From Mesorhizobium sp. B2-3-12 (GTDB taxonomy: Bacteria > Pseudomonadota > Alphaproteobacteria > Rhizobiales > Rhizobiaceae), in assembly GCF_006442205.1 (NCBI RefSeq), contig NZ_VFVR01000010.1, positions 62,001 through 126,000 on the forward strand: a stretch of 64,000 nt of DNA, read 5' to 3'. This document shows, piece by piece, positions 9,232 to 16,999 of the stretch (within the stretch, counting starts at the first letter, position 1; every line of letters starts with the position of its first letter). Below the pieces are notes generated by a model. That model was not told the DNA's origin. It did no database searches and saw nothing but the letters and a program-made list of their open reading frames with translations. Position numbers and translations under genes: made by a program.

Positions 9232-10152
9232 ATGTCCCTGACCGACGACAGCCGCTATCTCAAGGGCGGCCCGGTTGCCCAGCGCATCATCGCCGCCGTG
9301 CGCGAGGATGCGGCCATTGCCAAAGCCGAGGGTTTTCCGCCCAAGCTGATCTCGATCACCGTCGGCGATACCGACGCGGTCGATGTCTATGTGCGCAACC
9401 AGCGCGCCAAGGCCCAGCTCGCCGGCATCGATTTCGAGGAGCGGCGCTTTCCCGCCACCATCACCTCCGGCGAACTCGAAGCGGCGATCCACGGGTTGAA
9501 CGCCGATCCGCGTGTCACCGGCATCATCATCCAGCGGCCGGTTCCGGCGCATATCCCGATCAAGACGCTGCAGGCGGCCGTACATCCGCTGAAGGATGTC
9601 GAGGGCATGCACCCGGCCTCGATCGGCAACATCGTCTACAACCAGCTCGATCTGGCGCCCTGCACGGCCGCTGCCTCGGTCGAGTTGCTCAAGGAAACCG
9701 GCCTCGACCTCAAGGGGCTGGAAGTGGTCATCGTCGGCCATTCGGAGATCGTCGGCAAGCCGATCGCCTTCCTGCTGATGAGCGAAGGCGCGACGGTCAC
9801 TGTCTGCCATCACATGACGCGCTCGGTCGCCGCCCATGCGCGGCGCGCCGACGCGCTGTTCGTCGCCGTCGGCAAGCCCAGGCTGATCAAGGCCGACATG
9901 GTCAAGCCGGGTGCCGCCGTGATCGACATCGGCATCAATTCGGAGATCGGACCAGACGGGGCGAGCCGCATTGTCGGCGACGTCGACACCGAAAGCGTGC
10001 GCGAGGTTGCCTCCTGGATCACACCCGTGCCGGGCGGCGTCGGCCCGATCACGGTGGCGATCCTGCTGCGCAACACGATGGTCGCGCTCAGCCGCCAGCG
10101 CGCGCTCTACGAGGCGACCTACGGCACGGCCGACAGGCTGGCGGCGGAATAG
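9232..10152 (+). CDS. folD: FolD-family methylenetetrahydrofolate dehydrogenase/cyclohydrolase with Lys-to-Gln change
   Basis: A 306-residue member of the FolD family, which interconverts 5,10-methylene-, 5,10-methenyl- and 10-formyl-tetrahydrofolate in the cytosol. Family motifs are GIIIQRPVP, HPLKDVEGMHP, the nucleotide-binding GHSEIVGKP and the C-terminal TPVPGGVGPITVA. The Tyr-x-x-x-Lys pair of the active site reads Y53-V-R-N-Q57 (codon 9400-9402, CAG). The homologous human residue is Lys56, needed for cyclohydrolase activity. The Gln of IIIQRP and the Asp of KDVEG are kept. I infer a dehydrogenase with little or no cyclohydrolase. The start is MSLTDDSRYL; the longer frame upstream lacks family similarity. 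Confidence 0.88.
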   Translation: MSLTDDSRYLKGGPVAQRIIAAVREDAAIAKAEGFPPKLISITVGDTDAVDVYVRNQRAKAQLAGIDFEERRFPATITSGELEAAIHGLNADPRVTGIIIQRPVPAHIPIKTLQAAVHPLKDVEGMHPASIGNIVYNQLDLAPCTAAASVELLKETGLDLKGLEVVIVGHSEIVGKPIAFLLMSEGATVTVCHHMTRSVAAHARRADALFVAVGKPRLIKADMVKPGAAVIDIGINSEIGPDGASRIVGDVDTESVREVASWITPVPGGVGPITVAILLRNTMVALSRQRALYEATYGTADRLAAE

Positions 10153-10167
10153 CGCCGGAACGGACGG

Positions 10168-11493
10168 CTATTCCGCCGCGATCAGGCCGTCTTCCGCAAC
10201 GCCGTCCGGTCTTGGCCCGCCATAGGCCCAATCGAGCAATTTGATCGTGTGCACCACCGGCATGCTGGCGGCGGAGGCGATCTGCGTGATGCAGCCGATA
10301 TTGCCGGTGGCGACGACCGACGCGCCCGTCGCCACGATGTTCTTCACCTTGCGGTCACGCAGCCTGGCCGAGATCTCCGATTGCATGATGTTGTAGGTGC
10401 CGGCCGAACCGCAGCAGAGGTGCCCCTCGCGCGGCTCGCGCACGATGAAACCGGCCTTGGCGAGCAGTTCCTTCGGCTGGCGCGTAATCTTCTGGCCGTG
10501 CTGCATCGAGCAGGCCGAGTGATAGGCGACGATCGTGCCCGGCTTGCGCATTGGTTCCGGCAGATCGATGGCGGCGAGATACTCGGTGACGTCCTTGGCC
10601 AGCGCCGACACGCGCGCGGCCTTGTCGGCATAGGCGGGATCGAGGCGCAGCATGAAGCCGTAATCCTTGATCGTCGTGCCGCACCCGGACGCGGTGACGA
10701 TGATGGCGTCGAGCCCGCCCTGTTCCACGGCGCGGGTCCAGGCATCGACATTTTGCCTGGCCGAGGCAAGGGCGGCTTCTTCCCGCCCCATATGATGGAC
10801 CAGCGCCCCGCAGCAGCCCTCGGCCGGCGGCACCACCACCTCGATACCGAGCCGGGTCAGCAACGAAATGGTGGTGTCGTTTATGCCGGGATCGAGCACC
10901 GATTGGGCGCAGCCGGTGAGGATCGCGACGCGTCCTCTTTTTGCTCCCTGTCCGGCATGGACGCCCGGCAAGGCCATCGGCGAGGCCGCCGGAATGGATG
11001 CCGGCGCGAGCTTGAGCATGGCGCCGAGCGGCTTCAGCGCCGGGATCTTCTCGAACAGGCCTATGAATGGCTTGCCCAGCTTCGCCAGTTTGAGCGCGGC
11101 GCGGAAACGCCGGGGATAGGGCAGCACGAAGGCCAGCATGGCGCGGATCAGCCGATCGAGCAGCGGGCGCTTGTAGGTTTCCTGGATATGGGCACGGGCA
11201 TGGTCGACCAGATGCATGTAGTTGACGCCCGACGGGCAGGTGGTCATGCAGGCGAGGCACGACAGGCAACGGTCGATATGGGTGACGATTTCCTTGTCGG
11301 CGGGACGGCCGTTCTCCAGCATGTCCTTGATCAGGTAGATGCGCCCGCGCGGTGAATCGAGTTCGTTGCCGAGCGTCACATAGGTCGGGCAGGTAGCGGT
11401 GCAGAAGCCGCAATGCACGCATTTGCGCAGGATCTTTTCGGACTCGGCGACATCTGGATCGGCAAGCTGCTCGGGCAAAAAATTGGTCTGCAT
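10168..11493 (-). CDS. glcF: Glycolate oxidase iron-sulfur subunit GlcF
   Basis: A 441-residue electron-transfer subunit of membrane-associated glycolate oxidase (GlcDEF), which turns glycolate into glyoxylate. Two [4Fe-4S] motifs, CVHCGFCTATCP and CLSCLACMTTCP, are near the N-terminus. Two CCG repeats, EGCCGAL and HLCCGSAG, bracket the C-terminal half, as in heterodisulfide-reductase-type subunits. The ATG at 11493 (MQTNFLPEQL) is well placed; the frame continues upstream without family similarity. It is the last gene of glcD-glcE-glcF and converges on folD with a 15-base gap. Confidence 0.95.
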   Translation of the reverse strand: MQTNFLPEQLADPDVAESEKILRKCVHCGFCTATCPTYVTLGNELDSPRGRIYLIKDMLENGRPADKEIVTHIDRCLSCLACMTTCPSGVNYMHLVDHARAHIQETYKRPLLDRLIRAMLAFVLPYPRRFRAALKLAKLGKPFIGLFEKIPALKPLGAMLKLAPASIPAASPMALPGVHAGQGAKRGRVAILTGCAQSVLDPGINDTTISLLTRLGIEVVVPPAEGCCGALVHHMGREEAALASARQNVDAWTRAVEQGGLDAIIVTASGCGTTIKDYGFMLRLDPAYADKAARVSALAKDVTEYLAAIDLPEPMRKPGTIVAYHSACSMQHGQKITRQPKELLAKAGFIVREPREGHLCCGSAGTYNIMQSEISARLRDRKVKNIVATGASVVATGNIGCITQIASAASMPVVHTIKLLDWAYGGPRPDGVAEDGLIAAE

Positions 11494-11507
11494 CTCTGAC
11501 GCTCTGT

Positions 11508-11563
11508 TTAGACGCAATTCCGGACGAAAAACCGTTTCACACTTTTCCTGGAATTGCTCTAGG
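11508..11563. repeat. Dispersed GCAATTCC palindromic element between glcE and glcF
   Basis: Inverted arms gcaattcc (11514-11521) and ggaattgc (11550-11557) enclose a segment containing ggacgaaaaaccgtttcac. This pattern is one I recognise as a frequent intergenic element in Mesorhizobium and relatives. One end touches the TAG stop of glcE (11559-11561), so insertion or recombination of the element may have set the end of GlcE. A partial copy appears at 41832-41865. Confidence 0.65.
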
Positions 11564-12764
11564 CCATGCGGCCGGGATTGAGGATGTTCTTGGGGTCGAA
11601 TTCCTGTTTCAGCCGCTGGCTCAGCGCCGCCAGCGCCGGCGCCTGCGGCTCGAACACCGGCAGCGCGGCGCGATGGGCCGGCGCGGCGCGCACCAGCGTC
11701 GCGTGGCCGCCGCCATGTTTGCGCAACAGCCCGCGCAGGAGGCCGGCTTCGGGATCGCCCTCCTCCATGCGCAGCCACACCAGCCCGCCCTGCCAGTCGT
11801 AGAACGCGCTTACGGCAGCCTGCATGCGCAGCGTCAGGACCATCTGGTGCCCCTGCGCGGGCGTCATCGACACGCGCCAGACCGGCTTCTCGCTGCCATC
11901 GGCGAATGGCTTGCAATCGCGCACGTCGCGCCAGATCGCCTTCGAGGCCTCACCGGAAATCTCCTCCAGCGGCCCCGCCCTGCCGAGCAGTGCCTTCAGC
12001 GCCGCGATGCGGTACGCAACGGACGGGCCAAAGCCTTCGACGCGCAGCAGCGTGGCGGCTTCACTGCCAAGACTTCCACCGGCGACGCGCGCGGCGATCC
12101 GCTCCGGCAGATGGGCCGCGCTCGATACTTCCGCGCTGGAGCCGAGCGCCAGGGCCATGGCACTTGCCGCGGCATCGTCGAGCAGCCCACGGACGGCGAG
12201 CGTCACCTCCGTCTCGGCGGCCGGCAGCACCTTGAAGGTGACGTCGGTGAACACGGCCAGCGTGCCCCAGCTGTTGGCCATCAGCTTGGAGAGATCGTAG
12301 CCGGTGACGTTCTTGACCACGCGGCCGCCGGACTTGAAGGCCTCGCCCCGGCCGGAGACGACGTTGATACCCAGGATATGGTCGCGCGCGGCGCCCGCCT
12401 TCAGCCGACGTGGGCCGGACAGGTTCGCGCCAAGTACACCGCCGATGGTGCCTTTGCCCGGCTCGCCACCGAGCAACGGGCCGTAGTCCATCGGCTCGAA
12501 CGCCAGTTGCTGGCTGTTTTGCGCCAACAGCTTCTCGATATCGGCCAGCGGCGTGCCTGATTTGGCCGACAGCACCAGTTCGGCCGGCTCGTAGAGGGTC
12601 ACGCCGGAGAGTTTCGACAGGTCGAGTGTGTGCTCGGTCTGCAACGGACGGCCGATGCCGCGTTTGGAGCCGTGGCCGACGATTTCGAGCGACGTTTCCT
12701 CCGCCCCCGCCCAGGCAACGGTGGAGAGGACTTCGTCTGACGTGGTCGGGGTGAAGGTGGTCAT
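11559..12764 (-). CDS. glcE: Glycolate oxidase FAD-binding subunit GlcE
   Basis: A 401-residue FAD-binding subunit of glycolate oxidase. The PCMH/VAO-type flavin domain is seen in VGHGSKRGIGRP, LLGGEPGKGTIGGVLGANLSGPRR and GGRVVKNVTGYDLSKLM. The C-terminus DPKNILNPGRMA is typical of glycolate oxidase and D-lactate dehydrogenase families. The start at 12764 (MTTFTPTT) is chosen because residues upstream come from the neighbouring palindromic repeat. It sits between glcD and glcF on one strand. Confidence 0.93.
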   Translation of the reverse strand: MTTFTPTTSDEVLSTVAWAGAEETSLEIVGHGSKRGIGRPLQTEHTLDLSKLSGVTLYEPAELVLSAKSGTPLADIEKLLAQNSQQLAFEPMDYGPLLGGEPGKGTIGGVLGANLSGPRRLKAGAARDHILGINVVSGRGEAFKSGGRVVKNVTGYDLSKLMANSWGTLAVFTDVTFKVLPAAETEVTLAVRGLLDDAAASAMALALGSSAEVSSAAHLPERIAARVAGGSLGSEAATLLRVEGFGPSVAYRIAALKALLGRAGPLEEISGEASKAIWRDVRDCKPFADGSEKPVWRVSMTPAQGHQMVLTLRMQAAVSAFYDWQGGLVWLRMEEGDPEAGLLRGLLRKHGGGHATLVRAAPAHRAALPVFEPQAPALAALSQRLKQEFDPKNILNPGRMA

Positions 12765-12810
12765 TGGCGTGACATGCCACTTGCAAGTGCAGAGACGTCG
12801 AGTTCCTTCA

Positions 12811-12967
12811 CACCCCCCTCTGTCCTGCCGGACATCTCCCCGGCAAGGGGGGAGATTGGCCGCTTCAATGTCGCGCCCGCTGCCCAACGTAGGTAGTTGG
12901 CGAAGGGGGCTATCGGAGTCGATCTCCCCCCTTGCGGGGGAGATGTCCGGCAGGACAGAGGGGGGTG
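12811..12967. repeat. Rhizobial palindromic intergenic repeat (RIME-like) between glcD and glcE
   Basis: The outer ends are perfect reverse complements (from cacccccctctgtcctgccg at 12811 to its mirror ending at 12967), and each arm holds its own C-run/G-run hairpin. Sequence and arrangement match the 4703-4855 element. It lies inside the glcDEF transcription unit, so a transcript through it would carry a large hairpin between glcD and glcE. Confidence 0.88.
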
Positions 12968-12987
12968 TTCAGGCACCAACATGCAAC

Positions 12988-14484
12988 TCAAAACCTCGGA
13001 ATGTCCGGAAACGCCACCTGCCCCCGATGCACATGCATGCGCCCTAGCTCGGCGCAACGGCGCAGTTGCGGGAACACCTTTCCGGGGTTGAGCAGATGGT
13101 TGGGGTCGAAGGCGCATTTGACGCGCATCTGCTGGTCGAGATCGACCTGATTGAACATTTCCGGCATCAGGTCGCGCTTCTCGACTCCCACCCCATGCTC
13201 GCCGGTGAGCACGCCACCGACCTTGACGCAGAGCCGCAAAATATCGGCGCCGAAGCTTTCGGCCTTGTCGAGTTCACCCGGCACGTTGGCATCGTAGAGG
13301 ATCAGCGGATGCATATTGCCGTCGCCGGCGTGAAAGACGTTGGCGACGCCGAGACCGTATTTTTCCGACAGCTCGCGCATGCCGGCCAAGACGCGCGGCA
13401 ACTCCTTGCGCGGGATGGTGCCATCCATGCAGTAATAGTCGGGCGAGATGCGGCCGACGGCGGGGAAGGCCGCCTTGCGGCCGGCCCAAAAACTCAGCCG
13501 CTCCTGCTCGGACTGCGAGATGCGGCACGTGGTCGAGCCGTTGCGAATAGCGATCGTCTCGACCGCGGTGATGAGATGATCGACCTCGACACCGGGGCCA
13601 TCGAGTTCGACGATCAGCAGCGCCTCGACATCGAGGGGATAGCCGGCATGGACGAAATCCTCGGCAGCGTGGATCGCCGGCCGGTCCATCATTTCCATGC
13701 CGCCTGGAATGATGCCGGCGCCGATGATGTCGGCGACGCACTGGCCGCCCTGCTCGCTGGTCGGAAAGCCGATCAGCAAGGCGCGCGCCGTCTCCGGCTT
13801 CTTGAGGATGCGTACCGTGACCTCGGTGACGACGCCGAGCAGACCTTCCGAGCCGGTCATCACGCCGAGCAGATCATAGCCTTCCGCGTCGAGGTGGCTG
13901 CCCCCGAGCCGCACCACCTCGCCATTCATCAGCACCATCTCGATGCCCAGCACATTGTTGGCGGTGAGGCCGTATTTCAGGCAGTGCACGCCGCCGGAAT
14001 TCTCCGCCACATTGCCGCCGATCGAGCAGGCGATCTGGGAGGATGGATCGGGGGCGTAGTAGAAGCCCTCCTGCTCGACGGCTGACGTGATGCCAAGATT
14101 GGTGACGCCGGGCTGGGCGACGACAATGCGGTTGGGAAAATCGATCTCGATAATGCGATTGAAACGGCTCATCACCAAAAGCACCGCGTCTTCGAGCGGC
14201 AGGGCGCCGCCCGACAGCGAGGTGCCGGATCCGCGCGGTACGACGCGGATGTTGCGGTCGTTGCAGTATTTCAGCACCCGCGAAACCTGCGCGACCGTCT
14301 CGGGCAGCACCACGACCAGCGGCAGTTGGCGGTAGGCGGTCAGGCCATCGCTCTCGAAGGCGCGCATGGCGTTGGCGGCGTCGACGACACCCTCGCCCGG
14401 CACGATGATGCGCATGTCGGCGACGATTTCGCTGCGCCGGCGCAGCGTCTCGGCGTCTGGCTTGGGCATGGCAAGGCCGGACAT
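12988..14484 (-). CDS. glcD: Glycolate oxidase subunit GlcD (FAD-linked oxidase)
   Basis: The 498-residue catalytic flavoprotein of glycolate oxidase. It has the PCMH FAD-binding motif VVPRGSGTSLSGGALP, CSIGGNVAENSGGVHCLKYG, and the C-terminal substrate/FAD motifs NVFHAGDGNMHPLILYD and GGVLTGEHGVGVEKR, ending in CAFDPNHLLNPGKVFP. The ATG at 14484 (MSGLAMPKP) is favoured because GGAGGA lies 8 bases upstream; an earlier GTG would include that ribosome site in the gene. A palindromic operator-like site (14505-14523) lies just upstream. Confidence 0.95.
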   Translation of the reverse strand: MSGLAMPKPDAETLRRRSEIVADMRIIVPGEGVVDAANAMRAFESDGLTAYRQLPLVVVLPETVAQVSRVLKYCNDRNIRVVPRGSGTSLSGGALPLEDAVLLVMSRFNRIIEIDFPNRIVVAQPGVTNLGITSAVEQEGFYYAPDPSSQIACSIGGNVAENSGGVHCLKYGLTANNVLGIEMVLMNGEVVRLGGSHLDAEGYDLLGVMTGSEGLLGVVTEVTVRILKKPETARALLIGFPTSEQGGQCVADIIGAGIIPGGMEMMDRPAIHAAEDFVHAGYPLDVEALLIVELDGPGVEVDHLITAVETIAIRNGSTTCRISQSEQERLSFWAGRKAAFPAVGRISPDYYCMDGTIPRKELPRVLAGMRELSEKYGLGVANVFHAGDGNMHPLILYDANVPGELDKAESFGADILRLCVKVGGVLTGEHGVGVEKRDLMPEMFNQVDLDQQMRVKCAFDPNHLLNPGKVFPQLRRCAELGRMHVHRGQVAFPDIPRF

Positions 14485-14504
14485 CGGCGCTTCCTCCACT
14501 CAAC

Positions 14505-14523
14505 TGGTAAAAATGATTTACCA
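14505..14523. promoter_or_regulatory. Predicted GntR/FadR-type operator upstream of glcD
   Basis: The 19-bp site TGGTAAAAATGATTTACCA has 7-bp inverted arms (TGGTAAA/TTTACCA) around a 5-base centre. FadR-subfamily regulators (FadR, PdhR, LldR, GlcC) bind TGGT...ACCA half-sites. A related TGG-N13-CCA site with the same spacing lies upstream of the GntR gene at 16172. It is 20 bases upstream of the glcD start, consistent with repression. Confidence 0.6.
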
Positions 14524-14640
14524 GCTAGCGGCATTTGTTGCAAACCTTGCTTTGGTGGCGGCCAGGCTGCGGACGCAGGCAAAGCTTCCGCAGCGGCAAT
14601 CTGCCGCTACACATCTGTCGCGCCCGAAACATGGCGCGGA

Positions 14641-15963
14641 CTATTCGCCCGGATGTCTGGCCGGCTCGGAATGCATCCGTCGCACCCTGCGCACGCCCCA
14701 CCAGACCAGCAGGATGGCAACCGGCACGGACGCCGCGGTGACGACCTCGGGCGCGAAGGCGTGGCCAAAGACCGACGCCCCCTTGGCGACATAGCCGATG
14801 AGGCCGACAACGTAATAGGAGACGGCGGCGACCGAGAGCCCTTCGACGGTCTGCTGCAGGCGCAGTTGCAAGCGGGCGCGGTTGTTCATCGAGGCGAGCA
14901 GGTCGCGATTCTGCTTCTCGACCTCGACGTCGACCCAGGTCCGCAGCAGCGTGGTGGCACGGGTCAGCTTGCGTGACAGGTTGGCCTGGCGCTCCTCGAC
15001 CGAGCGGCAGGTGCGCATAGCTGGCGCCATGCGCCGCAGCAGAAAGCCCGCCCAGGTGTCGTAGCCCTGCACAGGCTCCTCATCCAGCGCCTCCAGCCTT
15101 TCCGTGACGATGCCGTCATAGGCGCGGCTGGCGCCGAAGCGGTAAAGGCTGGAAGCGGCGTCCGCCTCCAGCTCGGCGGCGAGTTCGGTCAGGCCGGCGA
15201 GCAGCGTCTGGTTGTCGCGCGTCTCGGCGACCTTCATTTCCAGTGTCGTCTGCGCCAGGCGGTCCTCGATGCGGCGAGCGCGGCCGGACAAGGTAAGCGC
15301 CAGCGGCAGGCCGAGCATGGCAAGCGTGCGGTAGGTCTCGATGTCGATCAGCCGCTGCGACAGCGCGCCGGTGCTGGCCGGCGTCAGACCCCGGTCGAGC
15401 ACCAGCATGCGGGTCATGCCGTCGCCATCCTGGCGGAAGTCGGTGACGATGGCCGCGCTGCCGCGCTCGACCAGCGAGTAACAGAGGCTGGTCGGGTCGA
15501 AGCCGGCGACCTGCCTCTCACTCGTCTGGGTCCATTTGCGGATTTCGAGCCGGATGCCCGAGATGACGGTTCCCGGCGGGGAAAAGCCGTTGCCGAAGGG
15601 CGAATCCTCCTGCCCCCGGCCGTTCTCGGCCAGCGGCCCTTCCCAAAGGTAGGTCGAGAACTCCGTATGCCGCTCCCAGCGCAGCGTGCCCTTGCCCCAT
15701 TTCATGGCGTGGTGGCGGGCATGCCGCTCGGGGGCGGCGATGCCAAGACGGCGCGACAGTTCCGAAAGCACGGCATGGTCGACCGCGGAGCCGCCTTCGG
15801 TCATGAAGGAGAGCTGGACGAGGACGCGCGGCTTCTCGACCAGCGGATGCGGGCGGGCGTGAACCTCGCCGAGCGCGCCGGGCCGGCCTTCGTGCGCCGG
15901 AAAGCCCATGACGCTGCCTTGGCTGCGCGGCTGGAATTCAAGATTGGACGGCTCGTCCGACAC
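14641..15963 (-). CDS. DUF3422 family protein with C-terminal membrane helices
   Basis: A 440-residue protein I recognise as DUF3422, widespread in proteobacteria and of unknown function. It starts with HARPHPLVEKPRVLVQLSF and HHAMKWGKGTLRWERHTEFSTY motifs near the N-terminus, has a coiled-coil-like central part (RRIEDRLAQTTLEMKVAETRDNQ region), and ends in two predicted membrane helices (VAAVSYYVVGLIGYVA, AASVPVAILLVWWG) with a basic tail. The GTG at 15963 is preferred because AGGGGG lies about 9 bases upstream; the frame stays open to 16038. It lies between the glc genes and the GntR regulator on the glc strand. Confidence 0.85.
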   Translation of the reverse strand: MSDEPSNLEFQPRSQGSVMGFPAHEGRPGALGEVHARPHPLVEKPRVLVQLSFMTEGGSAVDHAVLSELSRRLGIAAPERHARHHAMKWGKGTLRWERHTEFSTYLWEGPLAENGRGQEDSPFGNGFSPPGTVISGIRLEIRKWTQTSERQVAGFDPTSLCYSLVERGSAAIVTDFRQDGDGMTRMLVLDRGLTPASTGALSQRLIDIETYRTLAMLGLPLALTLSGRARRIEDRLAQTTLEMKVAETRDNQTLLAGLTELAAELEADAASSLYRFGASRAYDGIVTERLEALDEEPVQGYDTWAGFLLRRMAPAMRTCRSVEERQANLSRKLTRATTLLRTWVDVEVEKQNRDLLASMNNRARLQLRLQQTVEGLSVAAVSYYVVGLIGYVAKGASVFGHAFAPEVVTAASVPVAILLVWWGVRRVRRMHSEPARHPGE

Positions 15964-16095
15964 GTCTGGTCCCCCTGGTTTCGACCCTTCGTGCAATCGC
16001 GCCGTCTTGCGGCAATCGGCAAGGGAGGTAAACAGCAAAGTTTAGCGCCGGGCGATATGCCGGCGCGGCGCGGAAATCGACGGGTCGAGACGAAT

Positions 16096-16114
16096 TGGAT
16101 AAATAATTTGACCA
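16096..16114. promoter_or_regulatory. Predicted GntR-type operator upstream of the regulator gene
   Basis: The site TGGATAAATAATTTGACCA shares length, TGG/CCA ends and AT-rich centre with the site before glcD (14505-14523). It lies 58 bases before the regulator's start codon and between it and the divergent DUF3422 gene. It could serve autoregulation and control of the downstream lldD. Confidence 0.5.
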
Positions 16115-16171
16115 GTTGGCGACAGTGGCTTTAATCTGCGCGACATTCATTCCGTTCCCCAGGCGCTTCCC

Positions 16172-16975
16172 TTGAGCGACATTTTCTCCAGGATCGAGCA
16201 TTCGCGCACCGCCGACGAGGTGGTGCAGCAGATCGAAAGCCTCATCCTCGAAGGCGTGCTGCGCACCGGCGACCGGCTGCCGGGCGAGCGCGAACTGGCG
16301 CGCCAGTTCGATGTGTCGCGGCCGATCCTGCGCGATGCGCTGAAGGCGCTCGAAGGACGCGGGCTGCTGACGACCAAGGCCGGCGGCGGCACGCATGTCG
16401 CCGACATTATCGGCCAGCTGTTCAGCAAGCCGGTGGCGGATCTGATCTCGACGCATCGCAAGGCGGTCGCCGACTATCTGGAGTATCGCCGCGAAATGGA
16501 AGGCATAGCGGCCGAATACGCGGCGCGGCGCGCCACACCGGAAGACATCGCCCTGCTCGACCGCATCATGGCGCGCATGGACGAGGCGCATCGCACCGGC
16601 AATTTCGACGACGAGGCCGAGATCGACGTCGAATTCCATCACGCGATCTGCGAATGCGCGCACAACATCCTGCTCTTGCACACGCTGCGCTCCTGCTACC
16701 GGCTCTTGTCGGAAGGCGTGTTCCAGAACCGGCTGCTGGTGTTCACCGTGCCCGGCGCGCGCGAGGCGCTGCTGGCGCAGCACCGGGCGATCCACGCCGC
16801 GGTCAAGGCCGGCGACCCGGCCGGCGCCCGCCAGGCGGCCATGGAGCACATGACCTATGTCGAGCGTTCGATGGCGGAAGCCGAACGCAGCGGCGACTGG
16901 CAACGTGTGTCGCGGCTGCGGCTGCGGCAGCGCTCGGACGCCGGCGACAGCGAACCAGCGCGCGGACGCTCCTAA
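16172..16975 (+). CDS. GntR-family (FadR/LldR subfamily) transcriptional regulator
   Basis: A 267-residue repressor-type regulator. The winged-helix domain is at residues ~10-80 (RLPGERELARQFDVSRPILRDALKALEGRGLL). It is followed by an FCD effector domain with likely metal-binding residues in DVEFHHAICECAHN and QHRAIHAAV. The start codon is TTG. It precedes lldD by 24 bases and lies near glcD, so its effector is probably a 2-hydroxyacid such as L-lactate or glycolate; matching sites upstream of itself and glcD support a shared regulon. LldR or GlcC would be reasonable names, but the ligand is not proven. Confidence 0.88.
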   Translation: MSDIFSRIEHSRTADEVVQQIESLILEGVLRTGDRLPGERELARQFDVSRPILRDALKALEGRGLLTTKAGGGTHVADIIGQLFSKPVADLISTHRKAVADYLEYRREMEGIAAEYAARRATPEDIALLDRIMARMDEAHRTGNFDDEAEIDVEFHHAICECAHNILLLHTLRSCYRLLSEGVFQNRLLVFTVPGAREALLAQHRAIHAAVKAGDPAGARQAAMEHMTYVERSMAEAERSGDWQRVSRLRLRQRSDAGDSEPARGRS

Positions 16976-16999
16976 TCATTCGATCAAGCGGGGACCATC

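Noticed and set aside
8221..9837. 538-codon minus-strand frame
   Set aside because: Antisense to the L,D-transpeptidase gene, the perfect terminator and folD, so it cannot be a single real gene.
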